Counted from the stretch's first letter, positions 32,671-43,196 are shown. The stretch: 64,000 nucleotides of DNA from Sphingobacteriaceae bacterium (GCA_947480015.1 CANKBS010000019.1:1-64000); one strand, 5' to 3'. The notes: generated from the letters alone by a model not told the origin. Translations and numbers: made by a program.

Positions 32671-35319
32671 ATGGACATTGCCAAAACCTATAATCCCGGC
32701 GAAGCAGAAAGCAAGTGGTATCCGTATTGGATAAAACAGCAATTTTTTAAATCTACTCCCGATCACCGAACGCCATATACCATCGTTATTCCACCACCTA
32801 ACGTAACCGGGGTTTTACACATGGGGCATATGCTCAACAATACCATACAAGATGTACTTATTCGCCGTGCACGCATGTTAGGCTTTAATGCTTGCTGGGT
32901 GCCCGGTACCGACCATGCCAGTATTGCAACAGAAGCCAAAGTGGTGAAATTATTGGCCGATAAAGGAATAAAAAAAGCAGAGCTAAGTCGCGATGAATTT
33001 TTAACGCATGCTTGGGATTGGAAAGAAAAGTATGGCGGCATCATTTTAGAACAACTTAAAAAACTTGGTGCCAGTTGCGACTGGGATCGTACACGTTTTA
33101 CCATGCAGGATGACATGAGTGATGCGGTGTTAGATGTGTTTGTTGATTTATTCAACAAAGGTCAAATCTACCGCGGCGTGCGCATGGTTAACTGGGATCC
33201 GCAAGGCTTAACCGCTGTAAGTGATGAAGAAGTTATTCACAAAGAAACCAACTCGAAGCTGGTTTATGTGAAATATAAAATAGAACATTCAAACGAATTC
33301 ATTACCGTTGCAACAACTCGTCCCGAAACCATTATGGGCGATACCGCAGTATGTGTGAATCCCAAGGATGAACGTTATGCTTCGCTTAAAGGGAAGAATG
33401 TGCTGGTGCCCATTGTTAACCGCGTCGTACCTGTCATCTTTGACTCTTATGTGGACGCCTCTTTTGGAACAGGGGCATTAAAGGTAACACCGGCACATGA
33501 TATCAATGACTTTAACCTCGGGCAGAAATATAAATTACCCACCATTGATGCTTTAACGCCCGATGGCAAGATTAGCGAAGCTGCCGGTGCATATATAGGC
33601 ATGGATCGTTTTGCCTGTCGAAAACAAATTATCAAAGATTTGCAAGAACAAGGTTTGGTTGAAAAAATTGAAGAGATCAAAAATAAGGTAGGATATAGTG
33701 AGCGCACCGATGCGGTTATTGAACCTAAATTATCGATGCAGTGGTTTTTAAAAATGCAAGACATCAGTCAACCTGCCTTGGATGCAGTGTTGAACGGAGA
33801 GGTAAAATTAATTCCCGAAAAATACATCAATACCTATAAACACTGGATGGAGAATGTGCACGACTGGTGTATCTCACGTCAGTTATGGTGGGGACAACGC
33901 ATTCCGGCTTGGTACGACAATAAAGGCAATACCGTTGTTTGCAAAACCAAAGAAGAAGCATTTGAAAAATTAAAAGCACAAAACGCCGACATTAAAATAA
34001 CCGATCTCAACCAAGATGAAGATGTATTGGATACCTGGTTTTCATCCTGGTTATGGCCTCTTACCGTTTTTGATCCAAAGGTGATTACAAACGGTTGGGA
34101 TAATGCCAATGCCGACCTTAAATATTATTATCCAACCAATGATCTGGTGACTGCTCCCGAAATTTTATTTTTCTGGGTGGCCCGTATGATTATTGCAGGA
34201 AAAGAATACACCGGCTTAAAACCCTTTAACAACGTGTATCTCACCGGCATTGTACGCGACAAACAAGGTCGCAAAATGAGTAAGTCTTTAGGGAATAGTC
34301 CTGACCCACTAGACCTTATTAAACTATACGGTGCCGACGGTGTGCGTGTGGGCATGTTATTAAGTTCGCCGGCAGGTAACGACTTGCTCTTTGACGAAAG
34401 TTATTGCGAGCAGGGAAGAAATTTTGCCAATAAAGTATGGAATGCCTCGCGTTTAATTTTAGGATTTGAGGTTGATAGCACCGGTAATATTACCCAACCT
34501 CAGTCATCAAAGGCGGCTATCAGCTGGTTCGAAAATAAATTGTCTGAACAATTGGAGATGATTAACGATCATTATACAAAATACCGCATGAGCGATGCAC
34601 TCATGTCGACCTACAAACTGGTATGGGATGATTTTTGTGCCTGGTATTTGGAAATGATTAAACCCGAATTTATAGATGGTAAAGCACAAGCCATTGATGC
34701 GGCTACGCATGCGGCTACCATTCATTTTTTAGAGGAATTAATCAAAATCATGCATCCTTGGATGCCTTTTATTACCGAAGAAATTTGGCACCTCATTACT
34801 GAACGAAAAGAAAAAGACTGTATTATCGTTGCTACATGGCCTCAAGTAAAATCAGAACGCAACACCAAACAATTGACTCAATTTGAAATTTGTAAAGAAC
34901 TCGTAACCATGATTCGTAATGTAAGAGCGCAAAAACAAATTTCCCCAAAAGAAAAATTGGAAGTGATTGAACGCTCCCAACACGCACCTAGTTTCTTCAA
35001 CTCCACCGTGATAAAACTTGGCAACTTATCGGCCTTTAATTACAGTAACAACAAGGTAGAAGGAGCATTTAGCTTTGTAATTGCCAACACCGAATTTTAC
35101 ATTCCGCTGGCAAATAATCTTAACAAGGACGAAGAAATACAGCGCTTGAAAAAAGAATTGGACTACAACAAAGGATTTTTAAAATCGGTGCAGATTAAAC
35201 TTTCCAATGAAAAATTTGTAGCCAACGCCAAACCCGAAATTATTGATGTGGAACGCAAAAAAGAGAGTGACGCTTTAAATAAAATAAAATCAATTGAAGA
35301 GCAACTAGCCGTTTTATAG
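32671..35319 (+). CDS. valS: valyl-tRNA synthetase
   Basis: Charges tRNA-Val. An 882-residue class I synthetase. The HIGH motif appears as PPPNVTGVLHMGHM (residues ~43-56), and KMSKSLGNSPDPLDLI is the KMSKS loop (~535). The editing domain (TTRPETIMGDTAVCV) is present, as are the anticodon domain and a C-terminal coiled coil (RLKKELDYNKGFLKSVQIKL) typical of ValRS. Divergent from the DUF1573 genes. Confidence 0.97.
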   Translation: MDIAKTYNPGEAESKWYPYWIKQQFFKSTPDHRTPYTIVIPPPNVTGVLHMGHMLNNTIQDVLIRRARMLGFNACWVPGTDHASIATEAKVVKLLADKGIKKAELSRDEFLTHAWDWKEKYGGIILEQLKKLGASCDWDRTRFTMQDDMSDAVLDVFVDLFNKGQIYRGVRMVNWDPQGLTAVSDEEVIHKETNSKLVYVKYKIEHSNEFITVATTRPETIMGDTAVCVNPKDERYASLKGKNVLVPIVNRVVPVIFDSYVDASFGTGALKVTPAHDINDFNLGQKYKLPTIDALTPDGKISEAAGAYIGMDRFACRKQIIKDLQEQGLVEKIEEIKNKVGYSERTDAVIEPKLSMQWFLKMQDISQPALDAVLNGEVKLIPEKYINTYKHWMENVHDWCISRQLWWGQRIPAWYDNKGNTVVCKTKEEAFEKLKAQNADIKITDLNQDEDVLDTWFSSWLWPLTVFDPKVITNGWDNANADLKYYYPTNDLVTAPEILFFWVARMIIAGKEYTGLKPFNNVYLTGIVRDKQGRKMSKSLGNSPDPLDLIKLYGADGVRVGMLLSSPAGNDLLFDESYCEQGRNFANKVWNASRLILGFEVDSTGNITQPQSSKAAISWFENKLSEQLEMINDHYTKYRMSDALMSTYKLVWDDFCAWYLEMIKPEFIDGKAQAIDAATHAATIHFLEELIKIMHPWMPFITEEIWHLITERKEKDCIIVATWPQVKSERNTKQLTQFEICKELVTMIRNVRAQKQISPKEKLEVIERSQHAPSFFNSTVIKLGNLSAFNYSNNKVEGAFSFVIANTEFYIPLANNLNKDEEIQRLKKELDYNKGFLKSVQIKLSNEKFVANAKPEIIDVERKKESDALNKIKSIEEQLAVL

Positions 35320-35385
35320 TCAGGTTACCGACTTGGTTTGAGTTGTGGAGGACGATGCCATTTGCTGTCTAAACCAAAAAGGAAG

Positions 35386-36684
35386 ATGAGATCTTTGTTA
35401 CTTGCCTTCATGACCTTATTCGTTTCATTGGCTGTTTCACAAAACATCCGAGGCGTCTTGCTGGATAAAAAAACCGGCACGGCTATTCCGAATGCTTTGG
35501 TGTTAGTTAAAGGAAAGCTTTTGAACACGGTAAGCGATCAAGCTGGGCGATTTCACCTCAAGGTACCTTATACCCAGCCTACACATACACTGGTAATCAC
35601 GCTTTTAGGTTATTACAGCGCCGAGTTTCCGGTTGATGCCATTCAGAGTGATACTTTTTTTCTGGTTCAAAAAAGCATCGAATTGCGCGAAATTGTTATT
35701 TCAGCGACCAAAAAGAACATCGTGAATAAAAAAAGTGATGAGGCCATCTTGGATTTTGATTTGCTGAACGACCAGTTTATTTATTTGAGTGCTTATCCCG
35801 GGCATAACATTTTAAAAATGATTAATGAATCGGGCGACATACAAAGCCGTTTAAACGTTAATCCAAACACCGATAAATTAAATTACGATTGTGTGGGCAA
35901 TCTGCAATTATTCAGTAAAGACAGTACCTGGCAGATCTATTACGATTTTGTGAAACTTAATAATCTGAATGCCTATCACATAAACACTTATAATAGTGTT
36001 TTGGGTAATTGCGTATGCAGCGACTCCCATAATTATTATTTTCAAACGCACACGTATAAAAATTTAAGAACGGAGTTTTTTTATTATAATGTAAATGAAA
36101 AAGGAAGGCCTCGGCCATTGGTGAAATTTGAGAATGAGGCGAAGGTAAAGGTCTTTCAAAAAGATTACGACATCAATTATTTTTTAAAAGCCCGTCGCGC
36201 CTCTGGTTACACCATGTATGCCGAGCCACTTGATGTGATGAAACAAAAGCTGGAAATTTACCGTGAACAAGTTAAGCTCAGTTGGGAATACAGTAAATTA
36301 TTGGGAAGTGTTGAGACACAGCTGTTGAAAGTTGACACAAATTTGTACCTGGTAAATTTTACCGACACCGTTGTTTTTGCTTTAGGAGCAAAGGCTGAGG
36401 CGATCCCTTTATGTAAACTGCAGGTGTTTAAAGAACCCGGTTTGGAGACAAAAGTATATGTGGATGCAGATTTTAGGGAAACTTATTTGGTAAAATACGC
36501 CGATAAACAGCTGCAATTTTACAAATTTGATATCCGCAGTGGGAAATTTATTTCAAAAAGCAGTGTTGAACACGTGCCCTTTCTGCCAAAAAAAATTCTT
36601 ATAAAGAGCGGTGCGGCCTACTTTATGCAAAAAAATTTGGCCGACGAACAAGTATATAAACTGGTAAAGTATAATCTCGATTAA
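35386..36684 (+). CDS. exported protein with carboxypeptidase-regulatory-like domain
   Basis: A 432-residue protein. The signal peptide (1-19) ends SLAVSQ. Residues ~21-100 form a CarboxypepD_reg-like beta-sandwich (IRGVLLDKKTGTAIPNALVLVKG, DQAGRFHLKVP), common at the start of Bacteroidota outer-membrane proteins. A TonB-box-like LREIVISATKK follows, but the next ~320 residues show no barrel and read as a globular beta-rich domain of unknown function. The start was moved from TTG 35338 to ATG 35386, which is preceded by AGGAAG and begins the signal peptide. Confidence 0.75.
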   Translation: MRSLLLAFMTLFVSLAVSQNIRGVLLDKKTGTAIPNALVLVKGKLLNTVSDQAGRFHLKVPYTQPTHTLVITLLGYYSAEFPVDAIQSDTFFLVQKSIELREIVISATKKNIVNKKSDEAILDFDLLNDQFIYLSAYPGHNILKMINESGDIQSRLNVNPNTDKLNYDCVGNLQLFSKDSTWQIYYDFVKLNNLNAYHINTYNSVLGNCVCSDSHNYYFQTHTYKNLRTEFFYYNVNEKGRPRPLVKFENEAKVKVFQKDYDINYFLKARRASGYTMYAEPLDVMKQKLEIYREQVKLSWEYSKLLGSVETQLLKVDTNLYLVNFTDTVVFALGAKAEAIPLCKLQVFKEPGLETKVYVDADFRETYLVKYADKQLQFYKFDIRSGKFISKSSVEHVPFLPKKILIKSGAAYFMQKNLADEQVYKLVKYNLD

Positions 36685-36776
36685 AAAATTATCAGGGATT
36701 AAGGCTTGAAAGTTCATTAAACAGGGCCTTACGGCGCATTTACAACAATTCGAAAAAATACACGCCTCTTAAAATC

Positions 36777-36807
36777 AAAAAACCCCCTCAGTAAACTGAG
36801 AGGGTTT
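36777..36807 (-). terminator. terminator downstream of tRNA-Gln
   Basis: Hairpin CTCAG/CTGAG extended by CCC/GGG and A/T pairs with one mismatch, followed by a T run on the minus strand. It begins six bases after the tRNA discriminator. Confidence 0.75.
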
Positions 36808-36812
36808 TGTTG

Positions 36813-36883
36813 TTGCCCGAGCAGGATTCGAACCTACATAGTCGGTACCAAAAACCGAAGTCCTGCCATTAGACGATCGGGCA
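36813..36883 (-). tRNA. tRNA-Gln (TTG anticodon)
   Basis: A 71-base cloverleaf on the minus strand. The acceptor stem TGCCCGA/TCGGGCA starts with the U1-A72 pair typical of tRNA-Gln. The D stem is GTC/GAC and the anticodon stem TCGGT/ACCGA with loop TTTTGGT (anticodon TTG). The T stem is GTAGG/CCTGC with loop TTCGAAT, and the discriminator is A. CCA is not encoded. Followed by its own terminator. Confidence 0.95.
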
Positions 36884-36994
36884 TTTTATTTTTGGAGACT
36901 GCAAAAATACTAAAATTTTAATTTAATCAAATACTTTTTAATAAAATTACTTGTTATTCTCTTTTTGGGCCAAAAAATAAACCAAGTAAAATAG

Positions 36995-37002
36995 TATCTT
37001 CG
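36995..37002 (+). promoter_or_regulatory. -7-like box TATCTTCG before the DUF2723 gene
   Basis: Seven of eight bases match TANNTTTG, 18 bases before the ATG at 37020. Confidence 0.3.
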
Positions 37003-37019
37003 CAGACATTCTATTTTTT

Positions 37020-40000
37020 ATGATGACAAAAGAATTCAAAACACTTAATAATCTTATTGCTTGGCTGGTTTTTGCCATCGCTACCTTTACTTATTGCTTT
37101 ACCATTGAGCCAACAGCCAGTTTTTGGGATTGCGGTGAATACATCGCCTGTGCTTACAAATTAGAAGTGGGTCACCCCCCGGGAGCGCCTTTCTTTTTGA
37201 TTATTGGACGGTTTTTCACTTTATTTGGCGGTACCGACCCGGCCCATGCGGCCATGATGATTAACGTGATGAGTGCTTTATCGAGTTCGTTCAGTATTTT
37301 ATTCTTATTCTGGACCATTACCCGTTTAGGCATTAAAATGTATGGGAACAAAGTAGCTGAACTTTCTAAAGCACAACAATGGGCCATTTTAGGTGCCGGT
37401 ATTGTGGGTAGTTTAGCGTATACCTTTTCCGATTCCTTTTGGTTTAGTGCCGTTGAAGGTGAGGTATATGCAATGTCATCGTTCTTTACAGCAGTGGTGT
37501 TTTGGGCGATCTTAAAATGGGATGAAGAAGACACGGTTAATCCAACTTCTGCCTTACGTTGGTTGGTGCTCATTTCTTATCTCATGGGACTTTCAATCGG
37601 TGTCCATTTATTAAACTTGCTGGTTATTCCGGCAATTGGCTTTATTATTTATTTCAAAAAATATAAATTCACCTGGAAGGGTTTTTTCACGGCGGGTATT
37701 TCATCGGTATTGATTCTGGGTCTGGTTCAAAACCTTATTATCCCTAAAGTGGTGAAGTTTGTAAGTGATTATGAGGTATTCTTTACCAATCGTTTTCACT
37801 TAGGTTATAGCACGGGTACTCTTGTTTACTTTATTTTATTAGTGAGTACTTTAACCTATTTTATCCTCTACACCGTTAGCAAAAAAGAGAAGTATTATAA
37901 ATTCGGTTTTTATCTAGCCTGTGTGTTTTCAGGCTTAGCAGTAATCGTGGCGCCAAGTGGAGATGGTATGTTTTTCCGTTTGCTGATGTTAGGTGGGATG
38001 TTGTATGCCATTCATAAATTCAAAACAAAAACCATTACACTTAATGTAATCTTTTTAAGTTTTGCTACCCTACTCATTGGTTATTCTTCCTTTTTTGTTT
38101 TAGTTATTCGTTCACAGGCAAATCCGCCAATGGATGAAAATGATCCTGAAAATGCCCCTAACATGTTGTCTTATTTGTTGCGTGAGCAATATGGTGATTG
38201 GCCGGTATTATACGGACAGTATTATAACGCCCCACAACGTCCGCATAACGAATTTGGCAGTGGCGATCCTATTTATGCTAAGGATACGGCTAATCACAAC
38301 TACAAAGTATTGGATGCGCGTAAAAACTCCATTCCTAAATACGAGAAAGATTTTTGTACGCCATTTCCACGTATGTGGAGCAGTCAGCAACATCACGAAA
38401 CCGGTTATAAATACTGGGGTAATGTGGCCGAACATCATAAAACGAAACAAGTTGAAACCGGCGAAGTCGAGTCCGAAACGGTTGAAATTCCAACCATGGG
38501 TGCCAATCTTACTTATTTTTTTCGTTATCAGGTGAATTATATGTACCTGCGTTATTTCTATTGGAATTTTGTAGGCCGTCAGAATGATGTACAGGGTTCT
38601 ACCGGAAATAATATGGATGGTAACTGGGTAAGTGGTATTAAACCTTTGGATGATTTTAAATTAGACACCGATACCTCAAAAGTTATTTACCGCGATCAAC
38701 GTAATTTCGCAAGCAATCATTTTTATGCTTTGCCATTCATACTGGGTTTATTGGGCATGTTCTTCCATTTTAAACGAAGTAAACCCGATGCATGGGTGGT
38801 GTTATCTTTTTTCTTACTAACCGGCCTGGCCATTGTTATTTATTTAAATCAATCGCCTTATCAGCCACGTGAGCGTGACTATGCCTATACGGGAAGTTTT
38901 TATGCCTTTGCCATTTGGATAGGTTTTGGGGTCTTGTACCTCTTCGATTTATTCAGCAAAAAAGCAGCCACCATGGGTATCGCCATTGGTTCAACGGCGT
39001 TAAGTATGGTTGTGCCTGCTATTATGGCTAAAGAAGGTTGGAACGATCACGATCGTTCGCTTCGCAGCTTATCACGTGATTGTGCCATTAATTATTTGCA
39101 AAGTTGTGCACCCAATGCGATTTTATTTACCAACGGAGATAACGATACCTTCCCGCTTTGGTATGCACAGGAAGTAGAAAACATTAGAACCGATGTGCGT
39201 GTGGTGAACTTAAGTTTATTGCAAACGGATTGGTACATTCGTCAAATGCGTCGTGCAGCATACGATAGCAAGCCAGTTCCATTTACCATACCGGAATCGC
39301 GACTAGAAGCTGAAAAAATGTCTTATGTTATTGTGAACCGTCAGAATACCGAAGCCATGAATTTGAAGGAAGCCATTAAAATTGCGATGAGTGATGATCC
39401 AAGCACCAAATACGATAACGGTGGTGATTTGCTTGACATTATTCCAACCGGTAAGTTTTTTGTAAATGTAGATAGCATGAGCGTTATGAAACACAAGGTG
39501 ATAACGGTTAAAGATACGGCTCGTTTAACAAAACGTATAAACTGGGATCTTAGTGGCAGAGGGTATATACTTAAAAACGACATGCTTGTGTTAGATTTAA
39601 TTGCTCATAATAATTGGGAACGTCCGATTTACTTTGCTGTTACAACCGGTGATGAAGCTTATGTAGGATTAAAACGTTATTTCCAATTAGAAGGTTTAGC
39701 TTATCGTTTTGTGCCGATTAGACAAACTGAAACGGAGGAAGCCCAAGGTGGCCGTGTAAATACGGATGTCATGTACGATAACATTATGAATAAATTTTTA
39801 TGGGGTGGTATGGATAAGGCCGGTGTGAATTTAGATGAGAATTGTGTGCGTATGACCGGAAATTTAAGAATGCAAATGAGTATTTTGGCAGGAGCCCTTG
39901 TAAATGAAGGTAAAAAAGGGAAAGCTAAAAAGGTACTTGATAAGTGTTTGGAAGTAATGCCGGATGCTAACATTCCATACGACGCGACTGTATTTACTAT

Positions 40001-40289
40001 TTGTGGCATATATTATGAGCTCGGCGATATGAAAAAAGCGAACGAACTGGCTAAAAAATTATTTGATATTTATGAAGGCGATTTGAGAGTTTACAGCGCA
40101 CAAAAACAATTTCGCCGCAATGCTTACGGTCGCGATGTGAATCAGGCAAAAGAAATATTACGTCGTTTAACAGGTATGGCGCAGCAAAACAAACAAACTG
40201 AACTGTTTAATGAATTTTCAAAACGAATCCAATCGGTATTGAGTCCCGAAGATCTTGCTCCGCCAAAAGCTGAGCCGGCTATTCCATAA
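37020..40289 (+). CDS. DUF2723/TMEM260-like membrane O-mannosyltransferase family protein
   Basis: A 1089-residue inner-membrane protein. Residues ~10-400 hold about ten transmembrane helices. Helix 1 is followed by FWDCGEYIACAYKLEVGHPPGAP, the acidic first loop characteristic of DUF2723 (GT-C fold, TMEM260 relatives). More helices occur at ~570-680. A periplasmic soluble part then follows, with FTNGDNDTFPLWYAQEVE, ending in TPR-like helices (~950-1060). Likely glycosylates exported proteins from a lipid-linked sugar; donor and acceptor are not known here. It has its own promoter. Confidence 0.88.
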   Translation: MMTKEFKTLNNLIAWLVFAIATFTYCFTIEPTASFWDCGEYIACAYKLEVGHPPGAPFFLIIGRFFTLFGGTDPAHAAMMINVMSALSSSFSILFLFWTITRLGIKMYGNKVAELSKAQQWAILGAGIVGSLAYTFSDSFWFSAVEGEVYAMSSFFTAVVFWAILKWDEEDTVNPTSALRWLVLISYLMGLSIGVHLLNLLVIPAIGFIIYFKKYKFTWKGFFTAGISSVLILGLVQNLIIPKVVKFVSDYEVFFTNRFHLGYSTGTLVYFILLVSTLTYFILYTVSKKEKYYKFGFYLACVFSGLAVIVAPSGDGMFFRLLMLGGMLYAIHKFKTKTITLNVIFLSFATLLIGYSSFFVLVIRSQANPPMDENDPENAPNMLSYLLREQYGDWPVLYGQYYNAPQRPHNEFGSGDPIYAKDTANHNYKVLDARKNSIPKYEKDFCTPFPRMWSSQQHHETGYKYWGNVAEHHKTKQVETGEVESETVEIPTMGANLTYFFRYQVNYMYLRYFYWNFVGRQNDVQGSTGNNMDGNWVSGIKPLDDFKLDTDTSKVIYRDQRNFASNHFYALPFILGLLGMFFHFKRSKPDAWVVLSFFLLTGLAIVIYLNQSPYQPRERDYAYTGSFYAFAIWIGFGVLYLFDLFSKKAATMGIAIGSTALSMVVPAIMAKEGWNDHDRSLRSLSRDCAINYLQSCAPNAILFTNGDNDTFPLWYAQEVENIRTDVRVVNLSLLQTDWYIRQMRRAAYDSKPVPFTIPESRLEAEKMSYVIVNRQNTEAMNLKEAIKIAMSDDPSTKYDNGGDLLDIIPTGKFFVNVDSMSVMKHKVITVKDTARLTKRINWDLSGRGYILKNDMLVLDLIAHNNWERPIYFAVTTGDEAYVGLKRYFQLEGLAYRFVPIRQTETEEAQGGRVNTDVMYDNIMNKFLWGGMDKAGVNLDENCVRMTGNLRMQMSILAGALVNEGKKGKAKKVLDKCLEVMPDANIPYDATVFTICGIYYELGDMKKANELAKKLFDIYEGDLRVYSAQKQFRRNAYGRDVNQAKEILRRLTGMAQQNKQTELFNEFSKRIQSVLSPEDLAPPKAEPAIP

Positions 40290-40368
40290 ATACGAAAGGA
40301 TAGGGAGGGTGATTTACTAAACATTTAGTTATTTACGGGGTTATGTATTTATACCGGATTGTTTTTAA

Positions 40369-40989
40369 TTGAAAAATTTTTTACTCATACAACCGCGTCA
40401 TTTGCTAAAACGGATTTATCCCAAAGCAATTTGGAATTTTAGCAGGCAACAAGCAGTTATTTACTTGACATTTGATGACGGCCCTGTTGAGGGGCTCACC
40501 GAATGGGTATTGGATGAATTGCAAAAATATAAGGCCAAGGCTACATTTTTTTGTGTTGGAGCGAATGTTCTTAAAAATGACGCAATTTTCCAACGTATTA
40601 AAAACGAAGGACATCAGGTGGGAAATCACACCATGTCACACATTAAAGGTTCTAAGGTTTCTGTAAAAACCTATTTAGATGAGGCTCATGAGTGTAAAAA
40701 ACTTGCCGCAAACAATTTGTTCCGCCCACCTTATGGACAAATGAAACGCGCACAATATAAGGCCCTTTTATCTCAAGGATTTAAGCTTGTATTATGGGAT
40801 GTGATTAGTTATGATTACGAAAAAATTTCGACTGCGGCCTGTGCCGAGAATGTTTTGAAACACACCAGAAACGGGAGCATCGTATTATTTCACGACAATG
40901 TAAAGGCTGAAGTAAATCTGAAACATGCTTTACCACTTTTTCTGAAAGAATTTTCTGACAAAGGTTTTCGATTTGAGAAGATCACTTAA
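40369..40989 (+). CDS. polysaccharide deacetylase (NodB-type)
   Basis: A 206-residue CE4 carbohydrate esterase. Motif 1 YLTFDDGPVEG gives the catalytic base and metal Asp, motif 2 GNHTMSH the two metal His, motif 3 FRPPYGQ the Arg, then WDVISYDY, and motif 5 VLFHDN the catalytic His. No signal peptide is evident, although the N terminus is basic and hydrophobic. It removes N-acetyl groups from a glycan. It starts with TTG; no ATG lies in frame upstream before a stop. Confidence 0.87.
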   Translation: MKNFLLIQPRHLLKRIYPKAIWNFSRQQAVIYLTFDDGPVEGLTEWVLDELQKYKAKATFFCVGANVLKNDAIFQRIKNEGHQVGNHTMSHIKGSKVSVKTYLDEAHECKKLAANNLFRPPYGQMKRAQYKALLSQGFKLVLWDVISYDYEKISTAACAENVLKHTRNGSIVLFHDNVKAEVNLKHALPLFLKEFSDKGFRFEKIT

Positions 40990-41004
40990 AAAAGAATCTA
41001 AACT

Positions 41005-41514
41005 TCATGCAGATTTAGCTTTATAAAGAGGCACCGTACTGCATGGTTCGCCGTACATCAGACTTTTTGCATAAGGCTTTAAAATGGCAGAGAGCTGAAC
41101 AAAGGCATTGGTAGGTATGGCTTTATCGCCACAACCTTTTATCACGACACGGGCATCTTTGTAATGTGTTGGATCAATACCGGCTAGTTTTTCGGCAAAA
41201 AGCAAAGCTTCCATTTCTTGTAAATTTCCAAAAATCACACGTTTGGCAAAAGGCTGAAGTGCCAAAGCAAGTAACATAAAGGCCCATGTGGGTACAATGG
41301 CATCTGCTGTGCATATGATCCCAACTAGTTTGTCCTGATAAACCGTCCAATTATTCATTTTAATGAATTCACGAAAATCTTTTTCCTTCAAAATTAATTC
41401 TTGAAATAAATGGGGTTTGATGTCAAAAAGCACACGTTCTCCGGCAAGGTAAAACTCCTCTAGGTCAATACTTACTATACCGCTGGAGGCAACTTTATTT
41501 ATTATTTGGTCCAT
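41005..41514 (-). CDS. DUF2480 family protein
   Basis: A 169-residue cytoplasmic protein. It matches the Bacteroidota DUF2480 family by VASSGIVSIDLEEFYLAGERVLFDIK at the start, the central AIVPTWAFMLLALALQPFAK, and the highly conserved end YGEPCSTVPLYK. Function unknown. Monocistronic and convergent with the deacetylase. Confidence 0.85.
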   Translation of the reverse strand: MDQIINKVASSGIVSIDLEEFYLAGERVLFDIKPHLFQELILKEKDFREFIKMNNWTVYQDKLVGIICTADAIVPTWAFMLLALALQPFAKRVIFGNLQEMEALLFAEKLAGIDPTHYKDARVVIKGCGDKAIPTNAFVQLSAILKPYAKSLMYGEPCSTVPLYKAKSA

Positions 41515-41714
41515 TTAAAGAAAGTAAAATCAAGAAATTGTCATCTTAATTATAAAATTACGTAATATTTTAATAAGATTAAGTTTAACTAAAACCTAAA
41601 AAAACATAATTCCTTAAAAACACCTCGGCTATAGCATTTGAGTCAAATTATTGTTGAGTAAATAGAAAAATAATTATAACTTCGTATCACGAATATCAAA
41701 TCCCAAAAAACCGA

Positions 41715-42533
41715 TTGAATAAATTTGTTGTCATAGCTCTTTTTTTAATTTTCAATGTATTTTGTATCGCACAAAGTAACGATACACTCTATGTGAATTA
41801 TTATATACAAACACCTTTTGCTTATATCGAAAGTGGAATAACAAAGGGTATTGAAGTTGAAATCGTTAATGAGTACGCCAATTGGCTGCGATCCAAAAAG
41901 AAAGTGAATGTGACCACCAAGTTTACCGCTTTTAGCACTTTTGATAGCTTTTTTGCTGCCGCAAAAAAAAACGATAAAAATAATTTCGGATTGGGTTCAG
42001 TCACTATTAATACAGACCGGTCAAAAGAAATTGATTTTACCACGGCCTATCTTAAAAACGTTGCTTTTTGTGTTACAAACGGACATGCGCCAGACGTGAA
42101 GACAAAAAATCCGGATGAGATTATGCGCTCTCTTGGAAGTATGAGCGCCTTAACTATCAATAATACGTCTTTAAACAAGTATGTGAACGAACTCAAAAAA
42201 CAATATTTGCAGGATTTGAAAATAATTTACCAAACCGATGAAATAAAAATTTTGGATGAAATCGCAAAAAACGTGTTATCATTTGGTTATGTGGATGCTG
42301 TGGGATTTTGGTTCTATCTTAAAAACAATCCGGGTAAATTTTTAAAAATGCAAAAAATTCTTAACCAATCGAAAGAGGAATTAGGATTTATCATACCCAA
42401 AGGTTCTCAGCACAAAGCCCTTTTCAATGAATTTTTTAATGGACCGGGCGGATTTAAAGTCTCACAAGCTTACCGTGGCATTCTCGAAAAATACCTGGGA
42501 GCCTATATGACTCAAAATATGGCAATTAATTAA
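41715..42533 (+). CDS. periplasmic solute-binding protein, family 3-like
   Basis: 272 residues. The signal peptide (1-20) ends FCIAQ. The mature protein follows the SBP_bac_3 pattern: TPFAYIESGITKGIEVEIVNEYANWL, then FGLGSVTINTDRSKEIDFTTAYL and GYVDAVGFWFYLKNN. It probably binds an amino acid or similar ligand. No permease or ATPase gene is adjacent, so it may be a sensor rather than a transporter part. The start is TTG 41715; no in-frame ATG or GTG precedes the signal peptide. Confidence 0.75.
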   Translation: MNKFVVIALFLIFNVFCIAQSNDTLYVNYYIQTPFAYIESGITKGIEVEIVNEYANWLRSKKKVNVTTKFTAFSTFDSFFAAAKKNDKNNFGLGSVTINTDRSKEIDFTTAYLKNVAFCVTNGHAPDVKTKNPDEIMRSLGSMSALTINNTSLNKYVNELKKQYLQDLKIIYQTDEIKILDEIAKNVLSFGYVDAVGFWFYLKNNPGKFLKMQKILNQSKEELGFIIPKGSQHKALFNEFFNGPGGFKVSQAYRGILEKYLGAYMTQNMAIN

Positions 42534-42578
42534 AGTGTTTTATATTATTACTTATCTAATTGAAATTGCCCCGCCTGT

Positions 42579-43163
42579 ATGATCGCTATTGATAAAACCT
42601 TAATTTCCGAGGATCTCTTTGATAAAAAATTTGTGTGTGACCTCAATGCCTGTAAAGGCGCCTGCTGCGTGGCCGGTGATAGTGGCGCACCGTTAGACAA
42701 AGACGAATTGCCTTTGTTGGATGGCGTACTAGAACACGTAAAACCCTACATGGTGCCTAAAGGTATAAGAGCCGTTAAGAAACATGGCACGTATGTGATT
42801 GACAGCGATGGCGATTATACCACCACCTTGGTAAGCGAAGGAGCCGAATGTGCCTTTGTATATTTTGACGAACAAAAAATTGCCAAGTGCGCCATTGAGA
42901 AGGCTTATTTGGAGGGAAAAATAGACTGGAAAAAACCCATGTCCTGCCATCTTTACCCGGTGCGAATCACCAAAAGTAAAACTTACGACGCCGTTAATTA
43001 TAGCAAATGGGATATTTGTAAGCCTGCCTGCGAATGCGGTAAAAAGTTGGACGTGCCGGTTTATAAATTTCTAAAAGAGCCATTGATTCGTAAATACGGC
43101 AAGGATTGGTTTAAACAATTAGAAAAAAGCGCCGCTCTATTTTTGAAAAAAGAAGCAGAATAA
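42579..43163 (+). CDS. DUF3109 Cys-rich protein
   Basis: A 194-residue cytoplasmic protein. Cys residues cluster in FVCDLNACKGACCVAGDSG, ECAFVYF, KCAIEKAY, MSCHLYPVRI and ICKPACECG. This is the DUF3109 family, related to the YkgJ-type CxxxCxxCC zinc/iron proteins. A metal cluster is likely; the role is unknown. Followed 33 bases later by the rmlD-like gene. Confidence 0.88.
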   Translation: MIAIDKTLISEDLFDKKFVCDLNACKGACCVAGDSGAPLDKDELPLLDGVLEHVKPYMVPKGIRAVKKHGTYVIDSDGDYTTTLVSEGAECAFVYFDEQKIAKCAIEKAYLEGKIDWKKPMSCHLYPVRITKSKTYDAVNYSKWDICKPACECGKKLDVPVYKFLKEPLIRKYGKDWFKQLEKSAALFLKKEAE

Positions 43164-43196
43164 TTTTAATTTAGTTCATTCGTTTATCACTACATC

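Noticed and set aside
37172-37573. 133-codon frame on the minus strand
   Set aside because: Antisense to the first transmembrane region of the DUF2723 gene; shadow frame.
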